Of a stretch of 64,000 nt of DNA, positions 9,262 to 17,919 are shown piece after piece. The position numbers were made by a program, and so were the translations under genes. Each line of letters starts with the position of its first letter. Positions within the stretch are counted from its first letter, which is position 1. Source of the stretch: Thalassolituus sp034111725 (GTDB lineage: Bacteria > Pseudomonadota > Gammaproteobacteria > Pseudomonadales > Oceanobacteraceae); the NCBI RefSeq assembly GCF_034111725.1, contig NZ_JAWUWR010000051.1, positions 49,957 through 113,956 of the forward strand, read 5' to 3'. The notes under the pieces are model-generated. The model made no database searches, had not been told where the DNA came from, and worked only from the letters and a program-made list of their open reading frames with translations.

Positions 9262-10763
9262 GCAACTATATCTCGACGGATTCTGATTGGACTTTTGAAT
9301 TATTAGAGGAGTACGACCGCGAAATAGCCCGGGTTGCTGCTATTTATAAGCTGGATACGTATCCGAACCAGATTGAAGTTATTAGCGCAGAGCAAATGAT
9401 GGATGCCTACTCTTCAGTGGGCATGCCGATTGGCTACAACCACTGGTCGTACGGCAAACAATTTTTATCTACGCAAAAAAGCTATAAGCGCGGACAGATG
9501 GGGCTGGCCTACGAAATTGTCATTAACTCTAACCCCTGCATAGCCTACTTAATGGAAGAGAATACTCTTCCGATGCAAGCATTGGTCATTGCTCACGCTT
9601 GCTACGGCCATAATTCTTTTTTCAAAAACAACTATTTATTCCGTACTTGGACCGACGCTGGATCAATTATTGATTACTTAGTATTTGCCAAAAATTATGT
9701 ACGTAAGTGCGAAGAACGCCACGGCCAAGAAGAAGTGGAACGCGTATTAGATGCTTGCCATGCTCTACAAAACTACGGCGTCGATCGCTATCGCAGACCG
9801 TCACCCATATCCGCAGCAGAAGAACGCGTACGCCAGCAAGAGCGAGAAGAAATTCGCCAGCAACAATTAAATGATTTATGGCGCACTATTCCATTAAAGA
9901 AAAAAGATGATGCCCCACGTAAACGCCGTCAGTATCCATCAGAACCACAAGAAAACTTACTCTATTTCCTAGAGAAAAATGCGCCTTTGCTAGAACCTTG
10001 GCAACGTGAGCTGATTCGTATTGTACGTAAAGTATCTCAGTACTTTTATCCTCAGCGCCAAACTCAGGTCATGAACGAAGGCTGGGCAACTTTTTGGCAT
10101 TACACCATTCTTAACCACCTGTACGATGAAGGTAAGGTCAACGAAGGCTTTATGATGGAGTTTTTAACTTCTCATACTAATGTGGTGTTCCAACCTGGAT
10201 TCGACTCTCCTTATTTCAACGGCATTAATCCCTACGCTTTAGGGTTTAATATGTTTTGCGACATTAAGCGGATTTGTGAAAATCCAACGGACGAAGATCG
10301 CGAGTGGTTCCCCGACATAGCAGGAAAAGACTGGTTAGAAACTGTCCATTTTGCGATGAAGAACTTTAAAGACGAAAGCTTTATTCAACAGTTTTTATCG
10401 CCTCACCTAATGCGTGAATTCCACTTATTTAGCATTTACGATGATGAAGAAGCACCAACCTATAAAGTAGGCGCTATCCACAACGAAAATGGTTATCGTA
10501 AGCTACGTGAAACCTTAGCGCGGCAATACGATTTATCCATGCGTGAACCTAACATTCAAATTGTATCGGTGGATATTGAAGGTGATCGTTCAATGACGCT
10601 GCGTCACACACGTCAAAATAGTACGCCGTTATCAGGCGATACCTATGAGGTACTGAAGCATCTGCATAGCTTATGGGGATTCGATATTCATTTAGAATCT
10701 TGGGATAACGACAAGAAAATAAGTCGAATGAGCTGCCCGTCTATTACCTTGGATGATTTATAG
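9258..10763 (+). CDS. SpoVR family protein (YcgB)
   Basis: This 501-residue protein is a full-length SpoVR/YcgB homolog. Recognisable features are the phrase IAHACYGHNSFFKNNYLF near residue 113, the motif NEGWATFWHYTI near 274, and PYFNGINPYALGF. The His/Glu residues in these motifs look like a metal site, but no activity is established. It is translationally coupled to yeaH (ATGA overlap with AAGGAGG just upstream). prkA-yeaH-spoVR form one operon that ends at the terminator near 10850. Confidence 0.94.
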   Translation: MSNYISTDSDWTFELLEEYDREIARVAAIYKLDTYPNQIEVISAEQMMDAYSSVGMPIGYNHWSYGKQFLSTQKSYKRGQMGLAYEIVINSNPCIAYLMEENTLPMQALVIAHACYGHNSFFKNNYLFRTWTDAGSIIDYLVFAKNYVRKCEERHGQEEVERVLDACHALQNYGVDRYRRPSPISAAEERVRQQEREEIRQQQLNDLWRTIPLKKKDDAPRKRRQYPSEPQENLLYFLEKNAPLLEPWQRELIRIVRKVSQYFYPQRQTQVMNEGWATFWHYTILNHLYDEGKVNEGFMMEFLTSHTNVVFQPGFDSPYFNGINPYALGFNMFCDIKRICENPTDEDREWFPDIAGKDWLETVHFAMKNFKDESFIQQFLSPHLMREFHLFSIYDDEEAPTYKVGAIHNENGYRKLRETLARQYDLSMREPNIQIVSVDIEGDRSMTLRHTRQNSTPLSGDTYEVLKHLHSLWGFDIHLESWDNDKKISRMSCPSITLDDL

Positions 10764-10841
10764 CAAGACGATACAAACAAGCTAGAAATGATGCAAACAA
10801 GCTAGGAACGAAATTTCACAGCAGCAGTATTAAACAGCAAT

Positions 10842-10870
10842 AAAAAGCCGCCAACTTAGGCGGCTTTTTT
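10842..10870. terminator. Bidirectional intrinsic terminator between spoVR and flgT
   Basis: A perfect GCCGCC/GGCGGC stem (10847-10852 and 10859-10864) is flanked by A5 on the left and T6 on the right, so it can serve both convergent genes. Confidence 0.92.
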
Positions 10871-10886
10871 ATTATGACCTTTTTAA

Positions 10887-12077
10887 TTACCAAGCTATAA
10901 CCATGTCATCACGCTGAATCGACATATGCTCTGCTGACGATGCCATATCGGCAATAATAAACTGAGGCTGTACTTGCTTAACCGTTACCACGGTAGCCAT
11001 GTCAGTTAATTCAGTACGTGGTTCTAGATCAAGATTATAAAATGTACCGGTACGATACACCTGAAACTTATCACCAGGACGAATACCCGCTCCAGCGCTT
11101 GCTTCAATGTGCAACCGGTTGCCACGCGCTTTTACAATACGAGCCATAAAAGGCTGACAACGCAAGACTTCACCGACATCATCCGCAACGGTCGTTAATA
11201 CATCTTTAACTTGATCACCGTAATTTGTTAGCCAAAATGATGGAGTTGCAAAACCGACATCGGCATCAGCTCGCTCGCCCCAACCTCCTTGAGTGTGGTA
11301 ACTACGTTGAAATAACATGGCCCCACTTAATCCATCGTGCACAAATACATCAACAACAAATTGACGTTGGCGATCTTTGTGGCCAAAGCCAACGCTGTCT
11401 AATAGTGAAAATCCTCTTTTTTGCTGCTCTGGTTCAAAATCCAGATCACGGACAACACCAGATACTACATATTGCGCGCCCAGCTGAGTCGCTAACGCAA
11501 CCGAGGTGGTCAATCTTTGCTGCGCTGTCTCAGTCGACGGAGCACTACGAGGATCTTGATACAAACTGATTCGCGAGGCATCCATCACATGCACATTGCC
11601 ACGCCCATTAAGTGTATTGACCAGCACTCTGGGGAGCGCCTGTTCAACATTTTCTAAGCGCCCATAGGTTGCTTGTTGCGGTTGCGCCAATCCGAAACCA
11701 GCAACAGCAATGGCCTTGCGGTAACGTTGAGATGAACCTGGGCACATAGCTTGGCTGCTGACTTCCGCACGAATAGCGACTTGATAAACACCATCATGGC
11801 TGTCTTCCCACAAGACTTCCACATCATGCACTTGAGCATTACTTTGCACACGTACTTCATCCTGTTCGATAACGCCGTGCTCCATTAATTGGGTGCTGCT
11901 AATTTGCGCACCACCGCGCAATGTCGCCTGTTGCAGAGCGTCTTTCAATGCCTGCTCGCGAGCATAAGATACCGCTCCAGTCAGAGCCGCCTCGCCCACC
12001 ACCTCAACCGTTAACGCCTGTGCAGGCGCCGACAACGACACGAGAGCCATCAAACTCACAAACAAGAAAGTACGCAT
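10887..12077 (-). CDS. flgT: Flagellar assembly protein FlgT-like
   Basis: The 396-residue protein starts with a signal peptide (cleavage likely after AQA) followed by VEVVGEAALTGAVSYAREQA, the pattern of the FlgT N-terminal domain. Known FlgT builds the H ring around the flagellar basal body in Vibrio and relatives. The middle region resembles a TolB-N-like/FlgT middle domain (AIAVAGFGLAQP onward) and the C-terminal 80 residues form a small beta domain. It lies 12 bases downstream of flgP on the same strand, and an AGGGG ribosome-binding site precedes the ATG. The assignment rests on domain pattern and linkage; it could also be described simply as an FlgT-domain protein. Confidence 0.85.
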   Translation of the reverse strand: MRTFLFVSLMALVSLSAPAQALTVEVVGEAALTGAVSYAREQALKDALQQATLRGGAQISSTQLMEHGVIEQDEVRVQSNAQVHDVEVLWEDSHDGVYQVAIRAEVSSQAMCPGSSQRYRKAIAVAGFGLAQPQQATYGRLENVEQALPRVLVNTLNGRGNVHVMDASRISLYQDPRSAPSTETAQQRLTTSVALATQLGAQYVVSGVVRDLDFEPEQQKRGFSLLDSVGFGHKDRQRQFVVDVFVHDGLSGAMLFQRSYHTQGGWGERADADVGFATPSFWLTNYGDQVKDVLTTVADDVGEVLRCQPFMARIVKARGNRLHIEASAGAGIRPGDKFQVYRTGTFYNLDLEPRTELTDMATVVTVKQVQPQFIIADMASSAEHMSIQRDDMVIAW

Positions 12078-12089
12078 AGCTAACCCCTA

Positions 12090-12713
12090 TTATTCAATAA
12101 AGTAGAAGCCGCCCTCAGGCACACTCGCTTCACCTTGCACGCGTTGACGTTGACTCGAGGCAAAGTTATTAGAACTCTGGCCACCAAGGGGAACCCGACA
12201 ATCGACATTAAAACGCTGGCTATCTGCGGTTTGTAAACAGTTACGGAACCCTTGATCTATGATCATTTCCAATACAGTTTCGACACTGCCATCGGGCATC
12301 ACATCGGAGGACACGACGCGAGCGCCATGCATATAGGTCTCAACATAAGAGCGGAAACGATCATTCAATACGACCATGTCACGCACTGTGGTGCTACCTT
12401 GAACGGAAGTCCCATAAACACGCTCAGCCATAGAGCGATAGGCGTCCATTTTCGACGCTCGAATCGCCATCAAGCGGCGTTGCACTTCGCTCTTTTTGGA
12501 ATCGGTCGTATCCGTAGCGCCGTAGCCTACGACGCGCAGCACCATAGGAGCGATAGGATCAATTTCTTGTTCGACAGGTTGAAAATAGGCTTCCGGCTGC
12601 TCGACGTAATTACCATCCTGAATGAGTGCATCAGAACACCCCTGCAAACCGAAAACCGTGGCAACTCCTAACACCAACACCCGTAATTTACCGGCGACAC
12701 CTGACTGTTTCAT
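12090..12713 (-). CDS. flgP: FlgP-like LPP20 family outer-membrane lipoprotein
   Basis: This 207-residue lipoprotein has a type II signal peptide ending in the lipobox LQGC (Cys26 is the lipidation site). It contains the LPP20-type core VVGYGATD...RRLMAIRASKMDAYRSMAE and a conserved VYGTSVQGSTTVRDMV segment typical of FlgP. FlgP is an outer-membrane flagellar disk or H-ring-associated protein. The start at 12713 is preferred because GGGAG lies 6 bases upstream; earlier in-frame ATG codons (12719, 12743) place the ribosome site badly. flgT follows after 12 bases. A sigma-28-like promoter and an inverted repeat sit just upstream. Confidence 0.85.
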   Translation of the reverse strand: MKQSGVAGKLRVLVLGVATVFGLQGCSDALIQDGNYVEQPEAYFQPVEQEIDPIAPMVLRVVGYGATDTTDSKKSEVQRRLMAIRASKMDAYRSMAERVYGTSVQGSTTVRDMVVLNDRFRSYVETYMHGARVVSSDVMPDGSVETVLEMIIDQGFRNCLQTADSQRFNVDCRVPLGGQSSNNFASSQRQRVQGEASVPEGGFYFIE

Positions 12714-12726
12714 ATTCATCTCCCAC

Positions 12727-12776
12727 CCGATATAGGCTCTCATGCAATCTATATCGGCCGATTGACGAAATGTTTA
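12727..12776 (-). promoter_or_regulatory. Sigma-28-like promoter and inverted repeat upstream of flgP
   Basis: On the minus strand, TAAACATT (12776-12769) and GCCGATAT (12758-12751) resemble the FliA -35 and -10 boxes (TAAAGTTT, GCCGATAA), with a 10-base spacer where 11 is typical. A perfect 9-base inverted repeat, CCGATATAG/CTATATCGG (12727-12735 and 12749-12757), overlaps the -10 and reaches almost to the flgP ribosome-binding site. The -35 overlaps the stop codon of the EamA gene. Confidence 0.45.
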
Positions 12777-13727
12777 ATGTTTTTCTTGCTGAGTAGCGTG
12801 AATATCAGTGGCCGTGGCCGCTACAGCCTTGCCATTAAATGGCCATAACCAACGTAAGAGCCGATCTAACGACTGATGCCATTGATACAAGGCTAAGCCG
12901 CTCAACAACAATGCCGCGCCACCGGCAGAACTCCATTGCAGTCGTTCATCGCGCAACCAATATCCCCATAAAACAGCCAGAACCGGCGCGATCAAAGTAA
13001 TAAGGGTCACTCGTGACGTCGGTAAATGTTTGAGCACCAAGAAATACAGCATAAAGCCCAACAATGAACCAAAGATAACTAGGTATCCTAAACCTAGCAT
13101 TGAGCTAAGCGGCCATGCGTCGGGGATATGAACACCAAACCACGGCAACGATAGTGCATAGGCCAACGATGAAACCCAGAGTGTTCCACTGGTCTGCACC
13201 ATAGGATGCAAGCCAGCATTCGCGGCTTTTACCCAAACGGCACTCGCTGCAAAGCACAATACCGACACTACCGTTCCCAAAATGCCGCGCCAAGACTCCG
13301 CATCGAACATCATGCGTGCCGATACGACTAACGCCAAACCACATATAGCAATTAAGAGCGCAATAATCCGCGCCGGCGTTAATTCGCGTTCACCTAACCA
13401 CCAATAAGCGAGCGCTCCCGATAGCATGGGAGACAAGCCATATAAAACAGAGATTAAGCCCGAGGGAATATAGGCCGCTCCCCAATAAACCGACATCATA
13501 GCGCCATAGACCCCTAAACTACCGGCGACATAACTCATTAAGGCAGGACGAGTTAACACTAACCGTTGCCCCAAAATCAGTAATAGAGGTAACGACAACA
13601 AAGCGCTAAGCCACATACGCAGTGACACCGCCGTAAAAAAATCGAGTCCCCCTAAACTAAATTGAATAGCGACAGGGGTTGTCGACCAAATAAATATAAC
13701 GAATAAATAAGCAATAATAATCAGCAT
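12774..13727 (-). CDS. EamA (DMT) family transporter
   Basis: This 317-residue inner-membrane protein has about ten hydrophobic segments arranged as two EamA repeats, including SVYWGAAYIPSGLISVLYGL in the first repeat and ITLIAPVLAVLWGYWLRDE near the end of the second. Members of this drug/metabolite transporter superfamily export metabolites or amino acids; the substrate cannot be told from sequence. The ATG at 13727 has an AGGTGA site 6 bases upstream; a longer reading (to 13778) would cover a terminator and is unlikely. It is upstream of flgP on the same strand, but flgP appears to have its own promoter. Confidence 0.88.
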   Translation of the reverse strand: MLIIIAYLFVIFIWSTTPVAIQFSLGGLDFFTAVSLRMWLSALLSLPLLLILGQRLVLTRPALMSYVAGSLGVYGAMMSVYWGAAYIPSGLISVLYGLSPMLSGALAYWWLGERELTPARIIALLIAICGLALVVSARMMFDAESWRGILGTVVSVLCFAASAVWVKAANAGLHPMVQTSGTLWVSSLAYALSLPWFGVHIPDAWPLSSMLGLGYLVIFGSLLGFMLYFLVLKHLPTSRVTLITLIAPVLAVLWGYWLRDERLQWSSAGGAALLLSGLALYQWHQSLDRLLRWLWPFNGKAVAATATDIHATQQEKH

Positions 13728-13776
13728 GATTTCACCTGTATTTGCTGATTGAAACATCCTCCTAAATAACAACCAC

Positions 13777-13807
13777 AAAAAAGGCCGCTATTATCGGCGG
13801 CCTTTTT
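13777..13807. terminator. Intrinsic terminator upstream of the EamA gene
   Basis: The stem GGCCGC/GCGGCC (13783-13788, 13797-13802) is flanked by A-rich and T5 tracts. It lies upstream of the EamA start, so it should end a minus-strand transcript coming from 13.8-14.05 kb. Confidence 0.85.
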
Positions 13808-14087
13808 AAATAGAGCGTTATTACACTAGATTCTCAGGCCAACATCGTCGCATTGCGCAAATCGCGCAGACACGAGCACGCATACGGACTGCCTTCGCAG
13901 GCACCGAAGCTGAGATCAGTGTAGAAGTAAAACATTGCAAAATAGATAACGTCATTGAAAATCGCTGAATTCTTAAAATGTCGCGTTAGGCAGGATAGTC
14001 CTTGTGCTATTGCCAAGCAAGCTCTCGTTCTCCAGCTAGGCTTACTGATAACCGAGATGACGGCTATTTAACATTACAGGACATGCC
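13808..14087. other. Intergenic region with possible minus-strand small transcript
   Basis: No confident gene is present. A minus-strand open frame of 60 codons (14016-13834, TTG start, no good ribosome-binding site) ends 27 bases before the terminator at 13777-13807. This arrangement would fit either a very small gene or a small RNA ending at that terminator. The right part must hold the promoter of the TraF-like gene, but I could not pick out a convincing one. Confidence 0.35.
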
Positions 14088-15719
14088 ATGATTATCAAAC
14101 CATCCTTACTTGCAACTGCGGTTGCTGCCATTTCAGCCCTGTCTGTGCACTCAGCGATGGCGACACCCTTTCTACCTATGGATGCTCGCGGGCTAGCAAT
14201 GGGGGATACCGGGGTAGCCAGCGCAAAATTAGCTCATGCTCCCGCATATAACCCATCCCTGCTATCCCAAGCTCGTGCAGATGATGACTTTGCCATTATC
14301 TTTCCAGCTATTGGTGTCGTGGTTGCTGATGAAGAAGAATTAATTGATTCAGCCAATGATATTTCTGATATTACCGTGCCAAAATTTGAAGATTTATTCG
14401 ACGATGCTTCCGGCAGTAACTTCACCAGTGCAGTGAATGATGTGCAAATATCATCAAGCGCATTAGTTGCTGAATTAGAAAGCTTAGATGATGTCGATGG
14501 CAGAACGAACGCGCAAAAAGCAGATGATCTGCGTACCGCCAACCAGAATTTTGCCGACGACCTCGATGAGGTAAATAGTCAATTAAGCGAAGTAAATGGT
14601 GTTACTAAAGAATTAACCGACGCTCTTAATTCTATTTCTGGAGATCCTATTCGCGGCCGTGCCGGTGTTGGTATGGCGGTTGCTATGCCGGGCAAAAAAT
14701 TTGCTGCCGCGCTCTCAGTTAATGCGGATGTGCATTTTTCTGGCCGAACTATTTTTACTGGTACTGACCAGAATTTAATTACCGCATACGGTGTTGCTGC
14801 CCAAGGGTACGTTGATATTGCGCAGGCTATTCCGACCGATATTAATACACTGGCAGATGATGTCGAAGCCGGTGCAAGCCCAACCGATACTCAAACCGCA
14901 GCGACGAACATTCAAGATAGTCTTGATGAATTCCAAACCTATACATCAGACGATGTAGAGACAGCTGATGGGTCTATTCAGATATTCCAAAATGGTGATA
15001 TTTCTGCAGAAGCCGAAAGCCCTAATTTAGATTCACGAGTAGAAATTGTTGCCGTTGGCATTGCTGATGTCGGCTTAAGTTTCTCACGCGAATTTACCAT
15101 CGCCGATCGTAAAGTTGCTATCGGTGTGACACCTAAGCTGCAAACAATCGAGACATACCACTACATCACTGAAATGGACAACGAAAACGATATCGAAACC
15201 AGTGATATCGAAGACTCTCGCGCAACCTACAGTCACATTAACTTAGACATTGGTGCTTCCATGCGTCTGGGTGAAAGTAATCAATGGATGGTGGGTGTCG
15301 TTGCCAAAAACTTAATTGCCAAAGATTTTGACCTATCCGATGCGCCGGTGCGTGGCAGTGCAAACAATCTTGTTGTTGAAGGTGGCACTGTATCGCTTAA
15401 GCCGCAATATCGCGCCGGTGTATCGTACAGCAATAATTGGGTTACGGTTGCAGGCGACTTAGATCTAGTAGAAAACGATCCTGTCGCCTACGAACAAGCA
15501 ACCCAATATGCAGCCATCGGTGCTGAATTCGATTTATATGAAACCTTTCAAATCCGAGCTGGTTACCGCACCAATTTAAGTGCGAGCAACAGTGAAGTTA
15601 TTTCACTTGGCTTTGGCTTATCGCCATTCGGGGTACATATTGATATCGCAGCACTTGCTAATCCAAGCGATCCAAAAAAAGAAGCAGGTATCGCACTTGA
15701 GACGGGATTCTATTTCTAA
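14088..15719 (+). CDS. TraF-like (PF13729-type) outer-membrane protein
   Basis: The 543-residue protein has a signal peptide (cut likely after SAMA) followed by the phrase PMDARGLAMGDTGVASAK and HAPAYNPSLLS, which is the start of the 'conjugal transfer TraF' family and resembles FadL-type barrels. The rest contains alternating amphipathic beta strands and ends with a typical aromatic terminal residue (ALETGFYF), the C-terminal signal of outer-membrane beta-barrels. Residues about 75-180 form an acidic, Asp/Asn-rich insertion with predicted helices. No other conjugation gene is nearby, so the family name is probably misleading and the role is unknown. It is monocistronic, with a strong terminator 57 bases downstream. 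Confidence 0.8.
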   Translation: MIIKPSLLATAVAAISALSVHSAMATPFLPMDARGLAMGDTGVASAKLAHAPAYNPSLLSQARADDDFAIIFPAIGVVVADEEELIDSANDISDITVPKFEDLFDDASGSNFTSAVNDVQISSSALVAELESLDDVDGRTNAQKADDLRTANQNFADDLDEVNSQLSEVNGVTKELTDALNSISGDPIRGRAGVGMAVAMPGKKFAAALSVNADVHFSGRTIFTGTDQNLITAYGVAAQGYVDIAQAIPTDINTLADDVEAGASPTDTQTAATNIQDSLDEFQTYTSDDVETADGSIQIFQNGDISAEAESPNLDSRVEIVAVGIADVGLSFSREFTIADRKVAIGVTPKLQTIETYHYITEMDNENDIETSDIEDSRATYSHINLDIGASMRLGESNQWMVGVVAKNLIAKDFDLSDAPVRGSANNLVVEGGTVSLKPQYRAGVSYSNNWVTVAGDLDLVENDPVAYEQATQYAAIGAEFDLYETFQIRAGYRTNLSASNSEVISLGFGLSPFGVHIDIAALANPSDPKKEAGIALETGFYF

Positions 15720-15775
15720 GATGCCGTCGTAATTGCTCGATACACTTTAACGACTACCTAACTCGGGCTACACTC

Positions 15776-15808
15776 AATGGCTGTTGCATTAGCAACAGCC
15801 ATTTTTTT
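15776..15808 (+). terminator. Intrinsic terminator after the TraF-like gene
   Basis: A long stem (AATGGCTGTTGC at 15776-15787 with its complement at 15792-15803, ATTA loop) runs into T7 ending at 15808, 15 bases before the cca start. Confidence 0.92.
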
Positions 15809-15823
15809 GAACTTGAGAACCTA

Positions 15824-17056
15824 ATGCAGATTTACTTGGTTGGCGGTGCCGTTCGCGATCGATTACTCAATATTCCAATCAAAGATCGTGATTGGATGGT
15901 CGTTGGCGCAACACCAGATGAATTAATTAGCCAAGGCTTTGAACAGGTCGGCGCTGATTTCCCAGTATTTTTGCATCCAAAAACGCACGAAGAATACGCA
16001 CTTGCACGCACCGAACGGAAATCCGGCAAAGGCTATCAAGGCTTCGACTGCCGTTTCTCGCCCGACGTTACCTTAGAAGATGACCTATTGCGGCGCGACC
16101 TGACCATCAATGCCATGGCCCAAGATAACGACGGTATGGTTATTGATCCCTATGGTGGCCAGCAAGATTTAGCACAGCGCCTTCTGCGCCATGTTTCGCC
16201 AGCATTCAGCGAAGACCCCTTACGCGTACTCAGGGTAGCAAGATTCGCTGCTCGTTTTGCGCCTTTAGGCTTTACGGTCGCCGAGGACACCATGCACTTA
16301 ATGCAGCGAATGGTAAGCGACGGTGAACTCGATCATTTAGTGGCCGAACGGGTATGGCAAGAAACTCAGCGCGCCTTAGGTGAAGCCCAACCCGAGGTCT
16401 ACTTTGACGTATTGAGAACTTGCGAAGCTTTAAAAGTCTGGTTCCCTGAACTCGACGCCCTCTTCGGTGTGCCGCAACCCGAGGCACATCATCCTGAAGT
16501 TGATACGGGCGTGCATGCGCTGATGTCCCTATCGGCCGCGAGCAAAACGTCCAATGAAATTGCTGTACGCTGGGCTGCGCTGATTCACGATTTAGGTAAA
16601 GGCTTAACACCACCAGAAGAATGGCCACGGCATATTGCTCATGAGCGACGTGGCATTAAACCAATTAAAGCGTTAAATAAACGAGTAAAAGCCCCGAACG
16701 ATGCCAGCACATTAGCGCTATTGAGCAGCGAATGGCACACGCATGTGCATCGCGCCTTTGAATTACGTGGTGAAACCTTACTGAAATTATTCGACGGTCT
16801 AGACGCTTGGCGCAAACCTGAACGCTTTGAACAATTTTTAATTGTTTGCAGCGCCGACGCTAGAGGGCGAACAGGACTGGAAAACACCCCATACCCGCAA
16901 GCCGATTACTGCCGAGAGGCACTTCAAGAAGCGTTAAAAATTAACGCACAAGATATGATCAAACAAGGATTACAAGGGGCAGAGATTCGCGCAGGACTGA
17001 CGAAAGCCCGCGCACAACATTTGCAGCAATGGAAAGAAAACCAATTACCACGATGA
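15824..17056 (+). CDS. cca: Multifunctional CCA-adding tRNA nucleotidyltransferase
   Basis: This enzyme builds or repairs the CCA end of tRNAs. The 410-residue protein starts with the class II nucleotidyltransferase motif LVGGAVRDRLL and KDRDWMVVGATP, followed by RRDLTINAMAQ and the PLRVLRVARFAARF helix. The C-terminal half carries an HD phosphohydrolase domain (AALIHDLGKGL), as in the E. coli enzyme with its added phosphatase/phosphodiesterase activity. Length is close to the E. coli protein. It is convergent with folK and the two coding regions overlap by 12 bases. Confidence 0.96.
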   Translation: MQIYLVGGAVRDRLLNIPIKDRDWMVVGATPDELISQGFEQVGADFPVFLHPKTHEEYALARTERKSGKGYQGFDCRFSPDVTLEDDLLRRDLTINAMAQDNDGMVIDPYGGQQDLAQRLLRHVSPAFSEDPLRVLRVARFAARFAPLGFTVAEDTMHLMQRMVSDGELDHLVAERVWQETQRALGEAQPEVYFDVLRTCEALKVWFPELDALFGVPQPEAHHPEVDTGVHALMSLSAASKTSNEIAVRWAALIHDLGKGLTPPEEWPRHIAHERRGIKPIKALNKRVKAPNDASTLALLSSEWHTHVHRAFELRGETLLKLFDGLDAWRKPERFEQFLIVCSADARGRTGLENTPYPQADYCREALQEALKINAQDMIKQGLQGAEIRAGLTKARAQHLQQWKENQLPR

Positions 17057-17557
17057 ACGCGCAGATTTTCGTGCCTTAGTATCACTCAAAATTAACTGCA
17101 GCGTTTGATTTGCCACTGCTGGCCAATAGCGGGCAAAGGCCTCACCGCTTTTAGGGCAAATTGCCTTCGGAACTAAATCCAACAATGGCTTTAAAACAAA
17201 AGCACATAGCCAAATATCGTTACGCGGCAATTCAATACCATCAAATTCGCCACACAAATCATCGACCAACAAAATATCAATATCTAAAGCACGAGAAGAA
17301 TATTTCACTGCATTAGCAGCACGGCCAAAATCCATTTCTATCTGCTTTAGCTGCGCTGATAATTCAGCCACTGACATGTTTGATTCTATTTCAATGACTA
17401 GATTAACAAAGTCTGGACCAGAAAAGCCAAGCGCTGGCGATTGATACCAAGGCGAGACTTGCACCACTTTAAAATCCTGCGCAAGGCGCGCCAAGCCCAT
17501 GCGAATATTCATCATAGGATCGAGATTCGCGCCAATACCTAAAAATACCCGCGCCAT
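17045..17557 (-). CDS. folK: 2-amino-4-hydroxy-6-hydroxymethyldihydropteridine pyrophosphokinase
   Basis: HPPK transfers pyrophosphate from ATP to 6-hydroxymethyl-7,8-dihydropterin in folate synthesis. The 170-residue protein begins VFLGIGANLDP, and contains SPWYQSPALGF and the signature SSRALDIDILLVDDL, whose two Asp residues bind magnesium. folB lies immediately upstream with a one-base TAATG overlap, so two consecutive folate steps are co-translated. The C-terminal end overlaps cca on the other strand by 12 bases. Confidence 0.95.
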   Translation of the reverse strand: MARVFLGIGANLDPMMNIRMGLARLAQDFKVVQVSPWYQSPALGFSGPDFVNLVIEIESNMSVAELSAQLKQIEMDFGRAANAVKYSSRALDIDILLVDDLCGEFDGIELPRNDIWLCAFVLKPLLDLVPKAICPKSGEAFARYWPAVANQTLQLILSDTKARKSARSSW

Positions 17558-17919
17558 TAGCTATCGCCCCGCTCGATATACAAACCAACGGCCTTGGCTT
17601 GTGGCACAACCGCTGGTTTTTCTACACGAATACCTAACCACGGCATACCAAACTCTTGGCGCAAACCGGCAGCCAAACGCTCAAGTAATGATTCCAATAA
17701 TTGAAAATGCTGCTCACGCACAAACTGTTCAATAAATTCTGTCACCGCCTGATAATTTAACGCATGCATTAAATCGTCGGTGGCCGCCGCTACGCGAATA
17801 TCCCACGCCATTTCCAGATCGAAAATTAATGGTTGGCGTACCTGCTTTTCCCAATCATAAACACCGATGACTGCGTCAACCTGTAAACCACGGATAAACA
17901 CCTTATCCATGCTTGGCAT
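17557..17919 (-). CDS. folB: Dihydroneopterin aldolase
   Basis: FolB converts 7,8-dihydroneopterin to 6-hydroxymethyl-7,8-dihydropterin, the substrate of the next gene's product. The 120-residue protein has the N-terminal pattern DKVFIRGLQVDAVIGVYDWE, where the conserved Glu lies, and the C-terminal VRVEKP-type segment (IRVEKPAVVPQAKAVGLYIE). It overlaps the end of tsaD by 17 bases and folK by one base, so tsaD-folB-folK form one unit. Length is normal. Confidence 0.95.
   Translation of the reverse strand: MPSMDKVFIRGLQVDAVIGVYDWEKQVRQPLIFDLEMAWDIRVAAATDDLMHALNYQAVTEFIEQFVREQHFQLLESLLERLAAGLRQEFGMPWLGIRVEKPAVVPQAKAVGLYIERGDS

Noticed and set aside
13834..14016. 60-codon minus-strand open frame as a gene
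   Set aside because: TTG start, no ribosome-binding site and no recognised homology; kept only as a possible small transcript in the gap note.
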